DNA of 64,000 nucleotides. It comes from Anastrepha obliqua. Lineage: Eukaryota; Arthropoda; Insecta; Diptera; Tephritidae. Position 1 is the first letter of the stretch; each line of letters opens with the position of its first letter. The stretch covers positions 61,280,406 through 61,344,405 of the forward strand of contig NC_072897.1 in NCBI RefSeq assembly GCF_027943255.1, read 5' to 3'. Shown here piece after piece: positions 43,991 to 56,215 of the stretch. Below the pieces are notes generated by a model. The model was given only the letters and a program-made list of their open reading frames with translations. It had not been told where the DNA came from and ran no database searches. The translations under genes and the position numbers were made by a program.

Positions 43991-46745
43991 AAAGTCCCAC
44001 TTGCCCTATGTCGAAAGGACGCTCGGGGGAAGGGGTCTAAAATTCCTCATGGACACTGGTCCTGCAAAGAGCTATATAAAACAGCTTAAGGCCCTAAAAG
44101 GAATCCAAACCCGTAAAACAGTCCTTTACACTGAAATCAATTCAATAAATATTTTTAACAAAAATGCTAAATTCTTTATTCTACAGTGTCTAGACATGTT
44201 TGATGGAATAGAGTTTTCCAATAACAGGTGTTATTGGTGAATGGATTACGCTATCGAGAGATGATTAAAGATTTTTAATGGCTGAAATTGGATGGTATTG
44301 ATCTGGACAACGTTTATTTTCAACAAGACGGCGCTACGTACCACACAACAACGAAACCATTGATCTTCTGCGGAAAAAGTTTCCGGACCGTGTTATCTCT
44401 CGAAGAGGTGATCACAATTGGCCACCGAGATCTAGTGATTTAACACCCTCAGACTTTTTTCTTTTGATCCACGTGAAAGAGAAGGTCTACGCCAACAGCC
44501 CAGGGTCAATTCGAGACCTCAAAGATGGAATTCGTGAGGCTATGGAGGACATAGGGCAGCCACTTTGCTATTCGATTATGCAAATTTTCATGAAAAGAAT
44601 ATTGTCCTGTAAGCGTGGTCGTGGTGGTCATATGCCTGATGTTATTTTCCACTATTAACGAAATACCTCCCTCTTTATAATGAAATAAACATTCGATCAT
44701 TTATATTAAAAAATAGCATTTTTCTTTGAATATCAAAATAACACCTCTTATTGGGTTCGACTTACTAGAGGAAGTAAACGGTAAAAAAGACTTAAGGAGC
44801 GAATTTTTAAGTTATGACGATGGACAGGAAAATTTTTTGTACTAAATATTAATAAATTGATAGAAACGGATACAAAAATGGTGAAGGGCGAGTTAAATAT
44901 TTCTGCTATTACTGATATTATAGGAACAATAAGGACCACTGACAATCTCCCAGATTACTCAAGGAGTTACGAATTTCCCATAGCATTTGCTGAATTCCTC
45001 AACAGAGAGATATCGAACCTCTTGCGTGACGCAAAACAAGAACAGGCTTCCCTTTGGCTTAAAAAATGCGTCTAGCATTTTTCAGAATGCTGAACGACAT
45101 GTGAAAGATATCGACCGAGTGTTAAACAAACTTTACTCTGCTAATATGCGAGTGTCCGCCGAGAAAACTAAATTTTTTGAAGAAAGTATTAAGTTTCTAG
45201 GGTGCACAGTATCCAGAGAAGGTACCAGGACATGCCCCGACAAAGTCAATGTTATTTTGAACTTTGCTGTCCCCAAATTGTTCTTTACGATTATTCCTGG
45301 ACTTAGCTGGCTAGTATAGATGGTTTGTAAGAGACTACGCTTTGATTGCAAAGCCTCTAACAAAATACTTTCATGGAGAAAACGGAAATGTCGGTGCTAA
45401 ACACTCTCAATAAACTTAATGTATTGAACAAAATTAAAAGGATTCTTGCATCAGAAGATGTACTGCTCCTTTACCCTGACTACAAACAACCCGTTGACTT
45501 GACCACGAACGCCTCTTCACATGCTACTGGCGCCATTTTCATCACAAAAGAGCAGACATATCACTATGCTCTCGAGAACCCTTTGTTCAACAGAAGAAAT
45601 TTATGCAGCCAATGAGAGAGAGCTATTGGCGATAGTATGGAGCATCTTTTCTGGCTATCAACCACTTACGTTTGCTCTGTCCGAGAAAAATCCAAACACA
45701 AAGATGAAAAGGTGGCGCAGTTTCCTGCAAGAGTATTCACCACAATTTCACCATAAGCCAGGAAGAGAAAATTTCGTCGCTGATGCGCTCTCCCAGCGAC
45801 ATATAAATGCGCTGGATCACGAGGTAGATTCAGAAAGCGTAGCCGCTAAAAATGAGGGGTAACTTACCCAAACAATATCCACAGTACGAAATCCCATTAA
45901 TTGCTTCCGAACTTCCAAAACATTCTTGAAGAAGGCAGCACATTATCAGTTAGCACGACAATAATATTTAAATCACGAGTGAGGCATCGAATAACTTTAA
46001 TAGCCTACGTGATCTAACAAAATCCATGAAACAGTGTGTTAATGAACGTTTTTAACGGATAGCTATGTGAACTGCCCACTTTGGCACGAATCCAAATTGA
46101 ACTAATCACAGCTTTGCCTTCTGTAAAGTTCCCTCACACCTCAAAGCAGGTAGTCGACTTAATTAAAGAATATCAACGCGAAATCCTCCAAACCGAACAT
46201 AATCGAGCCCATAGGTCGTTTCGTGAAAACGAACAATAAGTCCTGAAGAGCTATTATATTCCCGACATACGAAAAATCATAAAAGAAATGATTTCGAACT
46301 GCAAAATACGTCATGAGGCAAAATACCAGCGTAATCCCAGAATAGGATCAAGCTCTATACCCAGGAGAAATGCTTCACGTTGATATTTACCCAACCGCAA
46401 TAGATATATTTTCCAAATTAGCAACAGTTTTTTTAACGAACCCATCTATGAACTTCTAAATTTCTACAAGAATAGCAAAGTGTTAGTTTTCGACAATGAA
46501 AAAGGTCATTGATTTGGGAAACATTCAAAGCAATTCTGAAAAATCACCACAAATACACCACACCACCTGCGCACAGTACGAAAAAAAAAACAAAAAAACC
46601 AAATAAAAAATAGACTTTTATGTACGTACTTAATACGATTTACAGAGCCATAACACAAGAAGAGAAACACTGCAATACAAGCCCGGGGATTTAGTTTATG
46701 TAAAAACTAATAGGAGGATAGGAAACAAATTTACTACCCCTTTTA
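43990..46745 (+). pseudogene. pol: Gypsy E pol, decayed, with mariner insertion
   Basis: Protease with LMDTGPAKSYI active site (about 44045), split by a mariner remnant at FDGI (44213) and resuming at IGFDLLEE (44750). RT: the fingers end near 45040, then a deletion removes motifs A to C, since LPFGLKNA follows almost directly and the YMDD box is absent. RNase H pieces lie at 45430-45660 and VADALSQ near 45780. Integrase zinc region HNRAHRSF...NCKI at 46200-46310; the catalytic core is largely lost. Many stops and frame changes. Confidence 0.75.
44226..44746 (+). mobile_element. Mariner-like remnant (DD41D type) with both ends
   Basis: Short terminal inverted repeats AGGTGTTATT (44226) and AATAACACCT (44746) enclose the 3' part of a transposase: VNGLRYREMIKDF, VYFQQDGATYHT, a frame change, then NWPPRSSDLTPSDFFL and GGHMPDVIFHY, with a stop at 44656-44658. 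The spacing from the second to the third Asp is close to 41. The 5' two thirds are deleted right up to the terminal repeat. It differs in sequence from the copy at 18764. Confidence 0.75.
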
Positions 46746-46779
46746 ATTGACGGACTGAAAGTGAATAAATACCAGCTTC

Positions 46780-47870
46780 CACTGCATTCCGATTCCAGTA
46801 GGAACGGTAGCTATTCATGAGCAGTATGAGTTTCTACTCCACAAAACGAACTTGTCACACTTCGACTTCTAGCTGAAGAAACGGACAAGATATTAGACCA
46901 ATTTCCACAATCCCATGCGAAAAAACTTCAACAACCTGGTAAAAAGATACCATCGACATGCCTGCGGTACTAATTTTCTAGAGACTGCATTAAAATACAA
47001 AGCCAGTACTCCAGACTTTGAGACGAAAACCGAAGCCCTAATAGAGGCAAACGAGCAACAGGCAACCATTAATTCTGCTATGCAAACACAAATTAATGGA
47101 TTGACAGTGACAACCAATAAGCTCTTAAGAAGGGCAAAACAGACACAAATAAATACAGGAAATCTCTTTTCTTTAGCCACGACCAGAAATAGGGCGGTAA
47201 TAATTTAACTGGAAGCCATTATAGTATCAGTAACTCTAGGAAAATTGAAAGTTATCAATCTTGCCCTGCTTAACGGAATGGAGGTAAACAATTTGTTAGT
47301 TGCTGAGCACTTTACAAACACTAGAATAAGTGACGTACTTTCTGTTTCTAAAGTTAAGATATTCCAAGATATGAAATTCATTTACTTTGCTATTAAATAT
47401 CTAAAAATAGCTAGTATATGTAATAATGTAAATTTGCTGCCTGTTATTCAGAAAGGGAAGATTCTTTCTCTAGAGATGAATATTGAAGCTGAATGCAACA
47501 AGGAATGCATTCCGCTCTACAATTTCAAAGAGGCCATAATGGCAAGTTTTTGCCAATCCCTGAAGGATAGCCCCTGTGTACCAGCACATAGCAGAATGTA
47601 GGTGAAAATCCGTTAATGAAGTTGCCGCCATTGAGGTAATTGTTGATAGCATAATCCCAGTTAACGACCAATCAGCGTTAAAACAAGACGGAAATTTAAC
47701 GAAGCGATATTACTATAAACACCACTACTTACAGTAACTGAAATGAAATAGTTCGATCACACCCCAAAGGTATATCTGCTCTACATATTAACTTCACTGA
47801 ACCTATCGATTTGCCATCACTCCCATACCTGCAGAAAATAAATGCAAAGAACATTAAGCGCATAGCACAT
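46780..47870 (+). pseudogene. env: Gypsy E envelope gene, decayed
   Basis: [14 protein letters not shown] near 46805 matches the start region of the Gypsy D envelope (GNVAIYNEFIYLVH). [20 protein letters not shown] near 46960 corresponds to its fusion segment, now degraded, with no furin site left. A Cys-rich ectodomain part follows (47245-47601). There is no membrane segment before the 3' LTR, so the C-terminus is deleted. Confidence 0.65.
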
Positions 47871-47893
47871 CTGTGAAATCTCATCGACACAAA

Positions 47894-48021
47894 TTGCATT
47901 CACGAGTCACACGGACCATAATGTGCAGAACTGGTACGAAAATTTCGAATTCAGTTATTTAGATTAAGTTGTCGAATTTAATAATTAGTTGTATTAACTC
48001 ACCTACAGTGTTTTACTAACT
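47894..48021 (+). repeat. Gypsy E 3' LTR, truncated
   Basis: Matches 33624-33792 with an internal deletion; ends TTTTACTAACT. Confidence 0.7.
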
Positions 48022-48500
48022 TAGGTACATATACCCGCGTATGTTTCCAAAGCTAAAATTCTAAGCCTAGCGACTACAAGAACCAAGACACATTCATCGT
48101 AGCCGTAGCGGCCATGATTATTTTACTCGCGACGGCAAATATTCAACAGTATACGATCATCTTTCTTAGAGTACACACCATATTATCTAAATAAGATGCG
48201 AAACTCTTTCAATTTGAGAGAGAGCGCGCCCATGAGCTTGTTTTAAAACTTGGTAGCATTCACACATTATGCGATTTTGAACAGCTGATAGGCGAAATGG
48301 CGCGCTGCCAGAAGGAACGCGCCAGAAATATCTGACGAAAATAGTTCGTTTTGGTTTATTGGAGAAATTATGCGATTGAAATGTTTATTTGGCTTAAAAT
48401 TACTTTAATTGAAACGTGCTAATTGAAATTAAAGGAAGTTTGTAGATTTTTCCAAAGCCTTTATTACCTTACGGCTTCTACTTTTAATGTGTCTTGTGTA
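48022..48500. other. Spacer with part of dispersed repeat R (copy 3)
   Basis: About 48045-48150 shares AAATTCTAAGCCTAGCGACT and GGCCATGATT with repeat R. The rest has no gene. The last four bases, TGTA (48497-48500), are the Gypsy D target duplication. Confidence 0.55.
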
Positions 48501-48872
48501 AGTTAGCGCATTGCACACTTGCAAAGCTAAAACAGAGGTTTGATGATTCACTTGAATCACTCCCACGTTACTGACTGTTTATAATTAGATCGCACAGCTT
48601 ACTCCCACGCCTGCTTGGCTTTTGGATTGTGTAAATAAACCTCACAGCGGTCAAGCTGATCGTCAATTAACGTACGTGCCTTTAGGCAGCTTGAGGAATG
48701 CAGCTGAGAATACATTCGTACCAACATACAAACAAAGCTGCCGGCGCATCTATACCAATACAAACTCATCGTTGAATAGCTACACCGCAAGTAGGGATTT
48801 AGGATAGATTGTAAGAACATAGTTCTTAGTTGAGATTGGATATTAATAAAGAACAGTCGAAAATAGAAAAGT
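48501..48872 (+). repeat. Gypsy D 5' LTR
   Basis: 372 bp; an AATAAA signal near 48845 (TTAATAAAG). Followed by TGGCGCCCAACCGGC (48872 onwards), a tRNA-Lys-like primer site. Confidence 0.9.
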
Positions 48873-48879
48873 GGCGCCC

Positions 48880-49066
48880 AACCGGCGAAGAACCCTTCAA
48901 TTAATCAACCAAGAATAACTGGCAAAGAACCCTTTAATTCATCAACGCAAGGAGAGCTAGAAAAGGACCCTTCAATTCATTAACACAAATAGAACTGGCA
49001 GAAAACCTTAAAATCCATCAACACAGGGACAACTGGCAAAGAACCGTTTAACTTGTTACAATGCTA
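48880..49066 (+). repeat. 38-bp tandem repeats in Gypsy D leader
   Basis: Units start at 48917, 48955, 48993 and 49031 (AACTGGCAAAGAACCCTTTA type), with a partial first unit overlapping the end of the primer site. 49067-49275 is leader with a T-run near 49172 and no gene. Confidence 0.85.
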
Positions 49067-49275
49067 TATTACACCATAATAATACTGTAAGTAATTGTTC
49101 GGTTTTTAATGTGTGATCCAGTGCAATTGAAGAAAAGAAATATTTTCCGAGGGTACTAAGGGAGAAAATAATAATTTTTTTTTTTTTTTGAATTTTTTCT
49201 TCCGGGTTTACGGTCTACAAATCTAGTAAGCAGTCTTTAGTTTCAAAAAACAAAAAAAGCAAAAAATTTACCAAA

Positions 49276-50407
49276 ATGAGTGTAACTAGGGAACAAGTAA
49301 TCGAGATTTTGAGACAGCAAAATGAGCTAAATGAAAGAGAATTGAATGCTCAGTTGGATGAAGTGATGCAAACACTTCGGCGCTTAGAGCCGCCATCCGC
49401 GGAGAGTTATCTTCCCGTGGAAATAAATCCAACTGTGGTCGGGGGCAACACAAATATGGATTTAATAAAATCCTTACAAGAATTTAAGGGGGATTCTGCT
49501 TCTTATCCGGCCTGGCGTTCTGCAGCAGAATTCGCCATTGGCTACTACAAAGAGGGTTCAGAGCAATATTATGTTGCAATGGGGATATTTAGAAACAAGA
49601 TAGTAGGCCCCGCAAATGCAACGCTCGCTTTCTTCTCAATTGTTTTAAATTTTAAAGCTATAATAGCTAGATTGGATAAAGCATACTCCGCGTACCCTAC
49701 CGCTACATGTTTTGGAAATAGAGCTCAGCGTTCTGAGGCAGGGGAGTTTGTCAATCTGCCAATATTATGATATTATGATACGGTGGACAACCAATTAACA
49801 CTCATAACAAATAAAAATATAATGACTCATTCAAACAATAGGCAGCTTGCCGCCTCGCTCAATGATAGAGCTAGGGAAAACGCATTAAGAGTTTTTATTT
49901 CTGGCCTAAAGCGACATTCTATTTTCTGCCAATCCTAAAGATTTGCCTTCTGCACTGGCTACTGCCCAGGAGTTAGAGAACAACCGCATGCGTTATGATT
50001 TCGCCAGAACATTTGCGGTTAATAACGGAGCAACTACCATTAGCCCAAAATACCACAATAACTATCCTGGCAATCCCCAAATGCTTAAGGACACCCCTAC
50101 TCCAATGGATGTAGACCGCGGATCCTCCGCATTCCGACGTACAAAACAGTCCAACCAGGGATATAGAAAGGGAAATGCAGTGGGAGGGTACCTCAAAAGG
50201 GATGCTAATCAAGACGTGAATAAAAGGGAGCACAGACGGGGAGATTCAGTAAATTCACGGAAGCCGAAAGTGCAACGGACCAACCATTTGGGGACAACCC
50301 CTGAGGTGGATCCACAAAAGAAAATTACTGTGGACCGTGACAGTGATTCGGATGTCGAGATCGCTTCCAATTTCGCGATGGAAGACGAGATTAATTTTTT
50401 AGTATAA
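49276..50407 (+). pseudogene. gag: Gypsy D gag, broken
   Basis: Start MSVTREQVIEILRQQNELNE at 49276, capsid-like region (DLIKSLQEFKGDSASYPAWR, FRNKIVGPANATL), frameshifts and stop near 49770, then the NRQLAASLNDRARENALRVF block in another frame. The C-terminal part 49943-50407 has AQELENNRMRYDFARTF, PMDVDRGS and an acidic end DEINFLV. No CCHC knuckle. The stop at 50407 is followed by protease in another frame, so Pol would have needed frameshifting. Confidence 0.8.
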
Positions 50408-53400
50408 GGTCGCTCCTACCTTACATTACCAAGAAGGCGTCGGAGGGGCAGGAGCTTAGGTTACTGATAGCTACAGGAACTTCAAAAAACTATATCAAAA
50501 ATTTGAGCTTCCTAAAGGGAATTACCCCTGTGGAGAGACAGTTTATGGTCAAATCTATAAACGGATGTAATCCCATAGAGAAAAAATGTAAGGTTTTCGT
50601 TTTGGGGAAAGTCTCAACTTTCTTCATTCTTCCTAACATAAAGGGCTTCGATGATATAGTGGGATATGATTTCCTTAAGGAGATAGAATCTAAAATTGAT
50701 ACGACATCGGGATACTTATATTACGAGGGTGGTAAGGAAAATTAAATAACGTCAAATGTGAGCAAGTTAACTCCATATATTTGGACAAGGACTCGGTCGC
50801 AGCTCTTGTGAAAAACGAGTTTGACTCTATGATTAAAAAGAATTTGAAGGCCTTTGCCGAACCTAACCGCGCTTTGCCATTTATTACTAAGGTCAAAGCT
50901 AAAATTCGTACCACTTCCTCGGAACCAATTTACACCCAATCTTATCCATACCCGGTTTCGGCGGCAGGATTAATTAATAAGGAAATAGAAATATTGCTGA
51001 AGGAGGGAATTATCAGAAAGTTTTATTCGGCGTATAACTCTCCGGTCCATGTAGTGAATAAAAAAGGCCTGGATGAATATGGTAAACAAAAGCTCCACAT
51101 GGTAATCGAAAATTAAACGAAAAAACGATTGCGGATAAATATCCTATAACAGATATTTCTACCATATTGGCAAACCTGGACAGTTCCAGATTTTTTACTA
51201 CTTTAGATCTAAAGTCTGGATTCCACCAGATAATCCTTGAGGAGAAGGACCGCGAAAAAACAGCCTTCAGCATTAACAATGGCAAATATGAATTTAATAG
51301 ATTGCCATTCGGTTTAAAGAATGCGCCCAGTATCTTTCAACGGGCTATTGATGATGTCTTGAGAGACGACATTGGCCAAAGTTGCCAAGTTTATATGAAT
51401 GATATAATCATCTTTTCAAGGGACGAAAAGTCTCATATTCCACATGTCGATAAGATACTGGGGAGGTTGGAAAGGGCCGGTATGCGAGTTTCAGCAGCAA
51501 AGACTAAATTCTTTAAAGATGATGTTGAGTTTCTTGGCTTTATTGTCTCTTGAAAAGGGATGAAAACATGTCCAAATAAGGTCAAGGACATAATCGACTA
51601 TAGGAAGCCGGAAACACTTCGAACATTACGCTCTTTCTTGGGTCTTTCAGGATACTATAGAAGGCTTATACGGGATTATGCGTCTATCGTCGAACCATTA
51701 ACAAAGTATCTTCGGCAGGAGAATGGCCATGTGTCAACCCACAAGTCCAAACACACTAAAATAGTCCTTGATGACGAGGCCATTCAAGCATTTTAAAGGG
51801 TAAAAAGCATTTTGGCATCGGAAGATGTTTTGCTGTTTTATCCGGATTATGACAAAACATTCGAGCTAACAACAGACGCTTCCTCTAGCGCTTTAGGCGC
51901 GGTCCTCTCCCAGAATGGTCGGCCCATTACAATGATTTCAAGAACATTATCAAAAACAGAGGAGAATTATGCAACCAACGAGCGTGAGCTCTTGGCTATA
52001 GTGTGGGCCCTTAAAAACCTTCGACATTACTTATACGGTATTAAGGACATCGTAATATTCACAGACCACCAGCCTTTAACTTTCGCCATTTCGAACAAAA
52101 ATCCTAATACAAAAATGAAGCGATAGCGTGCGTTCATAGAAGAATTTTCGACAAAATTTATTTATAAACCCGGCAGAGACAACGTCGTAGCAGACGCTCT
52201 GTCCCGTCAGTTTTTGAATAATATGAGTGACACAGATGCTACAGCACATAGCGAGTCATCGCTCTCAAACACAATTAAAACTATCCAGTATCCAGTAAAC
52301 CAATTCAAAAGACAATTCATTTTGACGAAGGGGGATCATTATCACCAAAGTACAAAAATAATTTTTCAGAAAATTCGTTATACTATAAATTACGACATAA
52401 TAGTAAATTTGTTGCATAATCTCAAGAAACTCGTAAACCCTAGCGTTACAAACGCTCTTTGTTGCGATCTTCTGACACTATCAGAGATCCAGGGACCTCT
52501 TGTCGAAGCATTCCCGGGGGTTAAATTTATTCATACGGAAAAATTTGTAATCGATCTAACTAATCCCAACGATCAACAGGAAGCAATAGCAATGGAGCAT
52601 GCCCGTGCCCATCGATCTCTGTCCGAGAATTTTAAGCAAATTCTATCAGAATACTACTTTCCCGACATGGGGAAAATGCTCAGGTCAGCTGTATCAAATT
52701 GTAAGATCTGTCTGGAAAATAAATACCAAAGAAAACCACCAAATCCGGAAATTGGGAGAACTCAGAACCCAGAGCGCCCAGGAGAAATTCTCCACTTAGA
52801 CATTTTAATTACTGGAAAGCAGCTATTCTTAACTGCTGTTGATAGGTTTTCAAAGTTTGCAATTGTTAAACCTGTTATTTCAAGATGTACCATTGATATA
52901 AAAGAAGCTTTATTAGAGGTATTAGGTATGTTCCAAAACACTAAAACAATTGTCACAGATAACGAAAGAGCGTTTACTTCAAATTTAATTAGAAACATGC
53001 TACGCGATCATTTCTCTATAGAACAGTTTTTCGTACCCACCTTACATAGCGAAAGCAACGGACAGGTCGAAAAGTTTCATTCAACCCTTTTGGAAATAGC
53101 CAGATGCGGGGAGGCACAGCAGCAGATAAGCGAGGTTAAAGATTTGATATTGCTGCTTACAAGTACAACAGAACAATTTACTCGGTTGTAGATTCGAAAC
53201 CAATCGAAATTTTGCAGAACTGCCCAGCGGAGAAATTTGGGGAAATTAGAGATAAATTATTAAGAGCCCAGAATTTGGTATTGAATAGATTGAATGAGAA
53301 AAGAATAACCAAAACATATCAGCCTGGTGAAAAGGTGTTTCTTCGTCGAAATAAGCGATTGGGAAGTAAATTTGAGAAGGTGTTCGTGGAAAAAATAGTA

Positions 53401-53466
53401 GAAAGAGATTTAGGTACAACAGTACAGATAGAAGGTAGGAAAATTCATAAAAGTAATTTACGATAA
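50408..53466 (+). pseudogene. pol: Gypsy D pol, nearly continuous but with inactivating changes
   Basis: Protease: the active site reads LLIATGTSKNYI, with Ala in place of the catalytic Asp (about 50470). Frame changes at 50742 and 51116. From 51120 to 53191 one frame carries RT, RNase H and integrase with stops at 51551, 51794 and 52124. RT motif A TTLDLKSGFHQI is intact, but the YMDD box reads YMNDII (about 51394). RNase H ELTTDASSSALG and TDHQPLTFA are present. Integrase: HHCC region, Asp in LHLDILI, Asp in VTDNERA and Glu in GQVEKFHS all present. The C-terminal part (KTYQPGEKVFLRRNKR) is in another frame to 53466. Confidence 0.87.
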
Positions 53467-54189
53467 AATCAATTTCAGATTGCCGCTTGCCCTAGTCTCC
53501 GTCACTAGAGCCAATTTAATTGACTACACCTCCTCACAAGTTATCACCATTCCTCGGGGAAATGTGGCTATTTATAATGAATTCATTTACCTCGTGCACA
53601 CCACCAACTTAACAGATTATCGCCAGAGAGCTTACGAAAGCCGATGGTTCACATCAAAATGAAAAAATTAGGTAGTGAACGAAAATATTTTGAAACAACA
53701 AGGCGAGGAAATACTACACATAATTCGCACTTTGAAAATACCTAGGAGAATTGCAAGGTCAATAGACTTTCTGGGGTCCGCCCTGAAATTTATAGCCGGT
53801 ACCCCGGACCACGAGGATTTTGAACTGCTCTTGACAAAGGAAAGCATGTTAATAGAAAACAACAAAAAGTAATATCATAAATCCACTTGCTTTGGATCAA
53901 GCGTTCAATTCCGAACAGTTACCCTTTAGTTTAAGTAATTTACTTTTAGTATCTAAGGTAACAATTTTGCAAAGTTCTGATGTCATCTTATATAGTTATA
54001 AAATAAAGGCCCCTATTATGAGTTGCATTCGATCTTCGATATTCGTTGGTTGTCGAAGATCGAAAATCGAATGTCAATTTGGTATTATGAGCGGTGCAAC
54101 GCTGTCCAAATTTTCGTTGTATACCGAATTTACAGTCGAATGCAATTTTGCTTTCGATTGTGTAGCGTATTGTGGGAAAACTTGTTAAA

Positions 54190-54574
54190 ATGTAAGTTGT
54201 TTGCGATTATTTATTGTTTTATAGTAACCAAATGATAAATATATACTAATTTTGTTAATTTTATGCAGGTCGAAAGTCGTGAGTACCAAACAGCAATTAG
54301 AAAGGCTAGTTGCATTAATGGAAGAGAATCCACAATTCGCAAAAGGGATTTCCACCAAAGTACAAGCAGGAAAAAAATGGGAGGAATTTACAACGGAGCT
54401 GAATTGCTTGATACCACCAGTTAGAACGGCAGCAAAATGGATTAAGGTTAATAATGTTTTTTTTTTTTTTTGTGATGTTTATAGAAATACATTTTTATTT
54501 TCCCTTGGCAGGTATGGGCTGAAATACGTAGAGGAACTGAAATACATTTTTTCGAATGGCGAATAATTGAATAA
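54190..54574 (+). CDS. Myb/SANT-like (zeste-type) DNA-binding protein, three exons
   Basis: The translated frame STKQQLERLVALMEENPQFA...WIK resembles the Myb/SANT-like domain of zeste-type proteins, which Harbinger elements carry as their second gene to bring transposase to DNA and nucleus. Splice model: exon 1 ends AAAAT at 54191; intron 54192-54268 (GTAAGT...ATGCAG); exon 2 from 54269, so the AUG is formed across the junction (AT|G); second intron 54447-54511 (GTTAAT, T-run, TTGGCAG); exon 3 54512-54574, starting VWAEIRRG and ending in TAA overlapping AATAAA. About 80 residues, no lesions. The splicing is inferred, not observed. Confidence 0.6.
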
Positions 54575-54621
54575 AGAAAATTTATAACAAAAATGAAACA
54601 GAAATTGTGGCGTAAAGGTTT

Positions 54622-54926
54622 CTATTTAATACTTTTTAAATTTTTCTTTAATATTCTAAGAATATCATTTCTCATGTTTTTTGCTTCTCCGTTATTTGAC
54701 TCCACTTCAATATCTTCAGCATCATCGTTGAGGGTCTCATCGGATAACTGTAAGGAAATTTCTGTAATATTAAGTACGTCAACACATTTTGAAAATTCTA
54801 AACTTACTCAGTGGAAGCCATTTCTAGGGAGTTGGATGCGCCCCGCAACTGTTTTCTACTTCTAGCTAGTTCCACTAATCTTTCATCGTCCGATGAATCG
54901 TCGAACCACAACTCCGTTGTGCTCAT
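54622..54926 (-). pseudogene. Harbinger transposase remnant (N-terminal part)
   Basis: AUG at 54926 opens a frame with an acidic start (FDDSSDDERLVELARSRKQL) and RGASNSLEMASTE, resembling the start of Harbinger transposases. At 54808 a GTAAGT-like donor or a 1-base shift follows. The next open stretch (SDETLNDDAEDIEVESNN to a stop at 54622) is in another phase. The whole catalytic domain is missing. It faces the Myb-like gene, the usual convergent layout. Confidence 0.45.
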
Positions 54927-56215
54927 TTTCACAAAAAATACTTTTTTTAACTTTTAAAAATGTTGTTAGCAAAGAATTTCAACACAATCGCTTTTTCTTT
55001 TATTTTGATATGCTGTATCAGCTGGGAAAAAATTATCTATTGTAAATGCGTCGAGCGATCGAAATTCACAATAGTCCTATTCTTCAACGAATGAGCACCA
55101 TAATACCAAATGAAAATTCGTTCGATCAGCACTTTCGACTACAGTCGAAGATCGAATGTTGCTCATAATAGGGGCCAAAGTCAACTTTTTGTGTGTGTTC
55201 GCTAACCGGCCATGTCTTTGCACGGAATTAAACCAAACTTACACACATTGTTAAGTAGGTATTGAAGATGGTTTACGCATAGTTTGGATGCCTATTGGTG
55301 GATAGGGCTCGAGATATAGGTCAAAACGTGGACCCGGGTAACCTTCGGATGTGTATGTACAATATGGGCATCAAATGGAAGCTGTTGGTGAATGCTTTAG
55401 TTCAGAGTATTTTTCATGCTGCTCCGTGACTAGGGTCTCGAGATAGAGACCAACACGTGGAGCCTAGAATGTGTTTGTACAATATGGATATCAAATCGAA
55501 GCTGTTGGTGAATGCTTTAGTTCAGAGTATTTTTCATGCCGCTCCGTGACTAGGGTCTCGAGATATATGTAGGTCAAAACGTGGACCCAGGTAACCTTCG
55601 GATGTGTATGTACAATATGGGTATCAAATGGAAGCTGTTGGTGAATGCTTTAGTACAGAGTATTTTTCATGCCGCTCCGTGACTAGGGTCTCGAGATAGA
55701 GACCAACACGTGGAGCCTAAAATGTGTTTGTACAATATGGATATCAAATCGAAGCTGTTGGTGAATGCTTTAGTACAGAGTATTTTTCATGCCGCTCCGT
55801 GACTAGGGTCTCGAGATATAGGTCAAAACGTGGACCCGAGTAACCTTCGGATGTGTATGTGAAATATGGGTATCAAATGGAAGCTGTTGGTAAATGCTTT
55901 AGTTGAAAGTATTTTTCATGCCGCTCCGTGACTGGGGTCTCGAGATATAGGTCAAAGCGTGGACCCGGGTAACCTTTGGATGTGTATGTACAGTATGGGT
56001 ATCAAATGGAAGCTGTTGGTAAATGCTTTAGTTCAGACTATTTTTCATGCCGCTCCGTGACTAGGGTCTCGAGATAGAGACCAAAACGTGGTATTGAATA
56101 AAGAAATAAATAATATGAGAATAAAGAAATAAGTAATATGAAAACCATATCTTTTCTGTTCTAAGCCATATCTATTCTATTTTAGTGTGCCCAGCGAAGC
56201 GGGCCGAGTTTGCTA

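Larger units (their letters stand above)
32861..48021 (+). mobile_element. Gypsy E, old decayed provirus
   Basis: 33624-33792 and 47894-48021 are copies of one LTR end: both carry TTCACGAGTCAC and TAATGTGCAG, and both end TTTTACTAACT. The first is followed by a primer site, the second by host-like DNA. Between them lie leader, gag, pol and env remnants related to Gypsy D, interrupted by a LINE, two Helitrons and a mariner. Gypsy A probably inserted into its 5' LTR or just upstream; the LTR start could not be fixed. Confidence 0.75.
54008..55176. mobile_element. PIF/Harbinger-like element, non-autonomous
   Basis: Terminal inverted repeats GGCCCCTATTATGAG (54008) and CTCATAATAGGGGCC (55176), continuing into CATTCGATCTTCGA. 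Flanked by AAA on both sides (54005-54007, 55177-55179), consistent with the 3-bp duplication of this superfamily. The left end forms a perfect hairpin CGATCTTCGA...TCGAAGATCG (about 54037-54069). It carries a plus-strand Myb/SANT-like gene and a minus-strand remnant. It lies in the 5' end of Helitron A4, whose sequence is restored on removal. Confidence 0.8.
53986..56215 (+). mobile_element. Helitron A4, interrupted by a Harbinger-like element
   Basis: Begins TCTTATATAGTTATAAAATA after the host A at 53985. The body repeats the A-family minisatellite in the opposite orientation to A1-A3 (55230-56095). It ends with the GCCCAGCGAAGCGGGC hairpin and TTTGCTA at 56215, lacking the final G. Directly joined to A5. 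Confidence 0.82.

Noticed and set aside
54593..54865. 90-codon plus-strand frame in the Harbinger-like element
   Set aside because: Antisense of the better-supported acidic transposase remnant; hydrophobic run comes from T-rich non-coding DNA.
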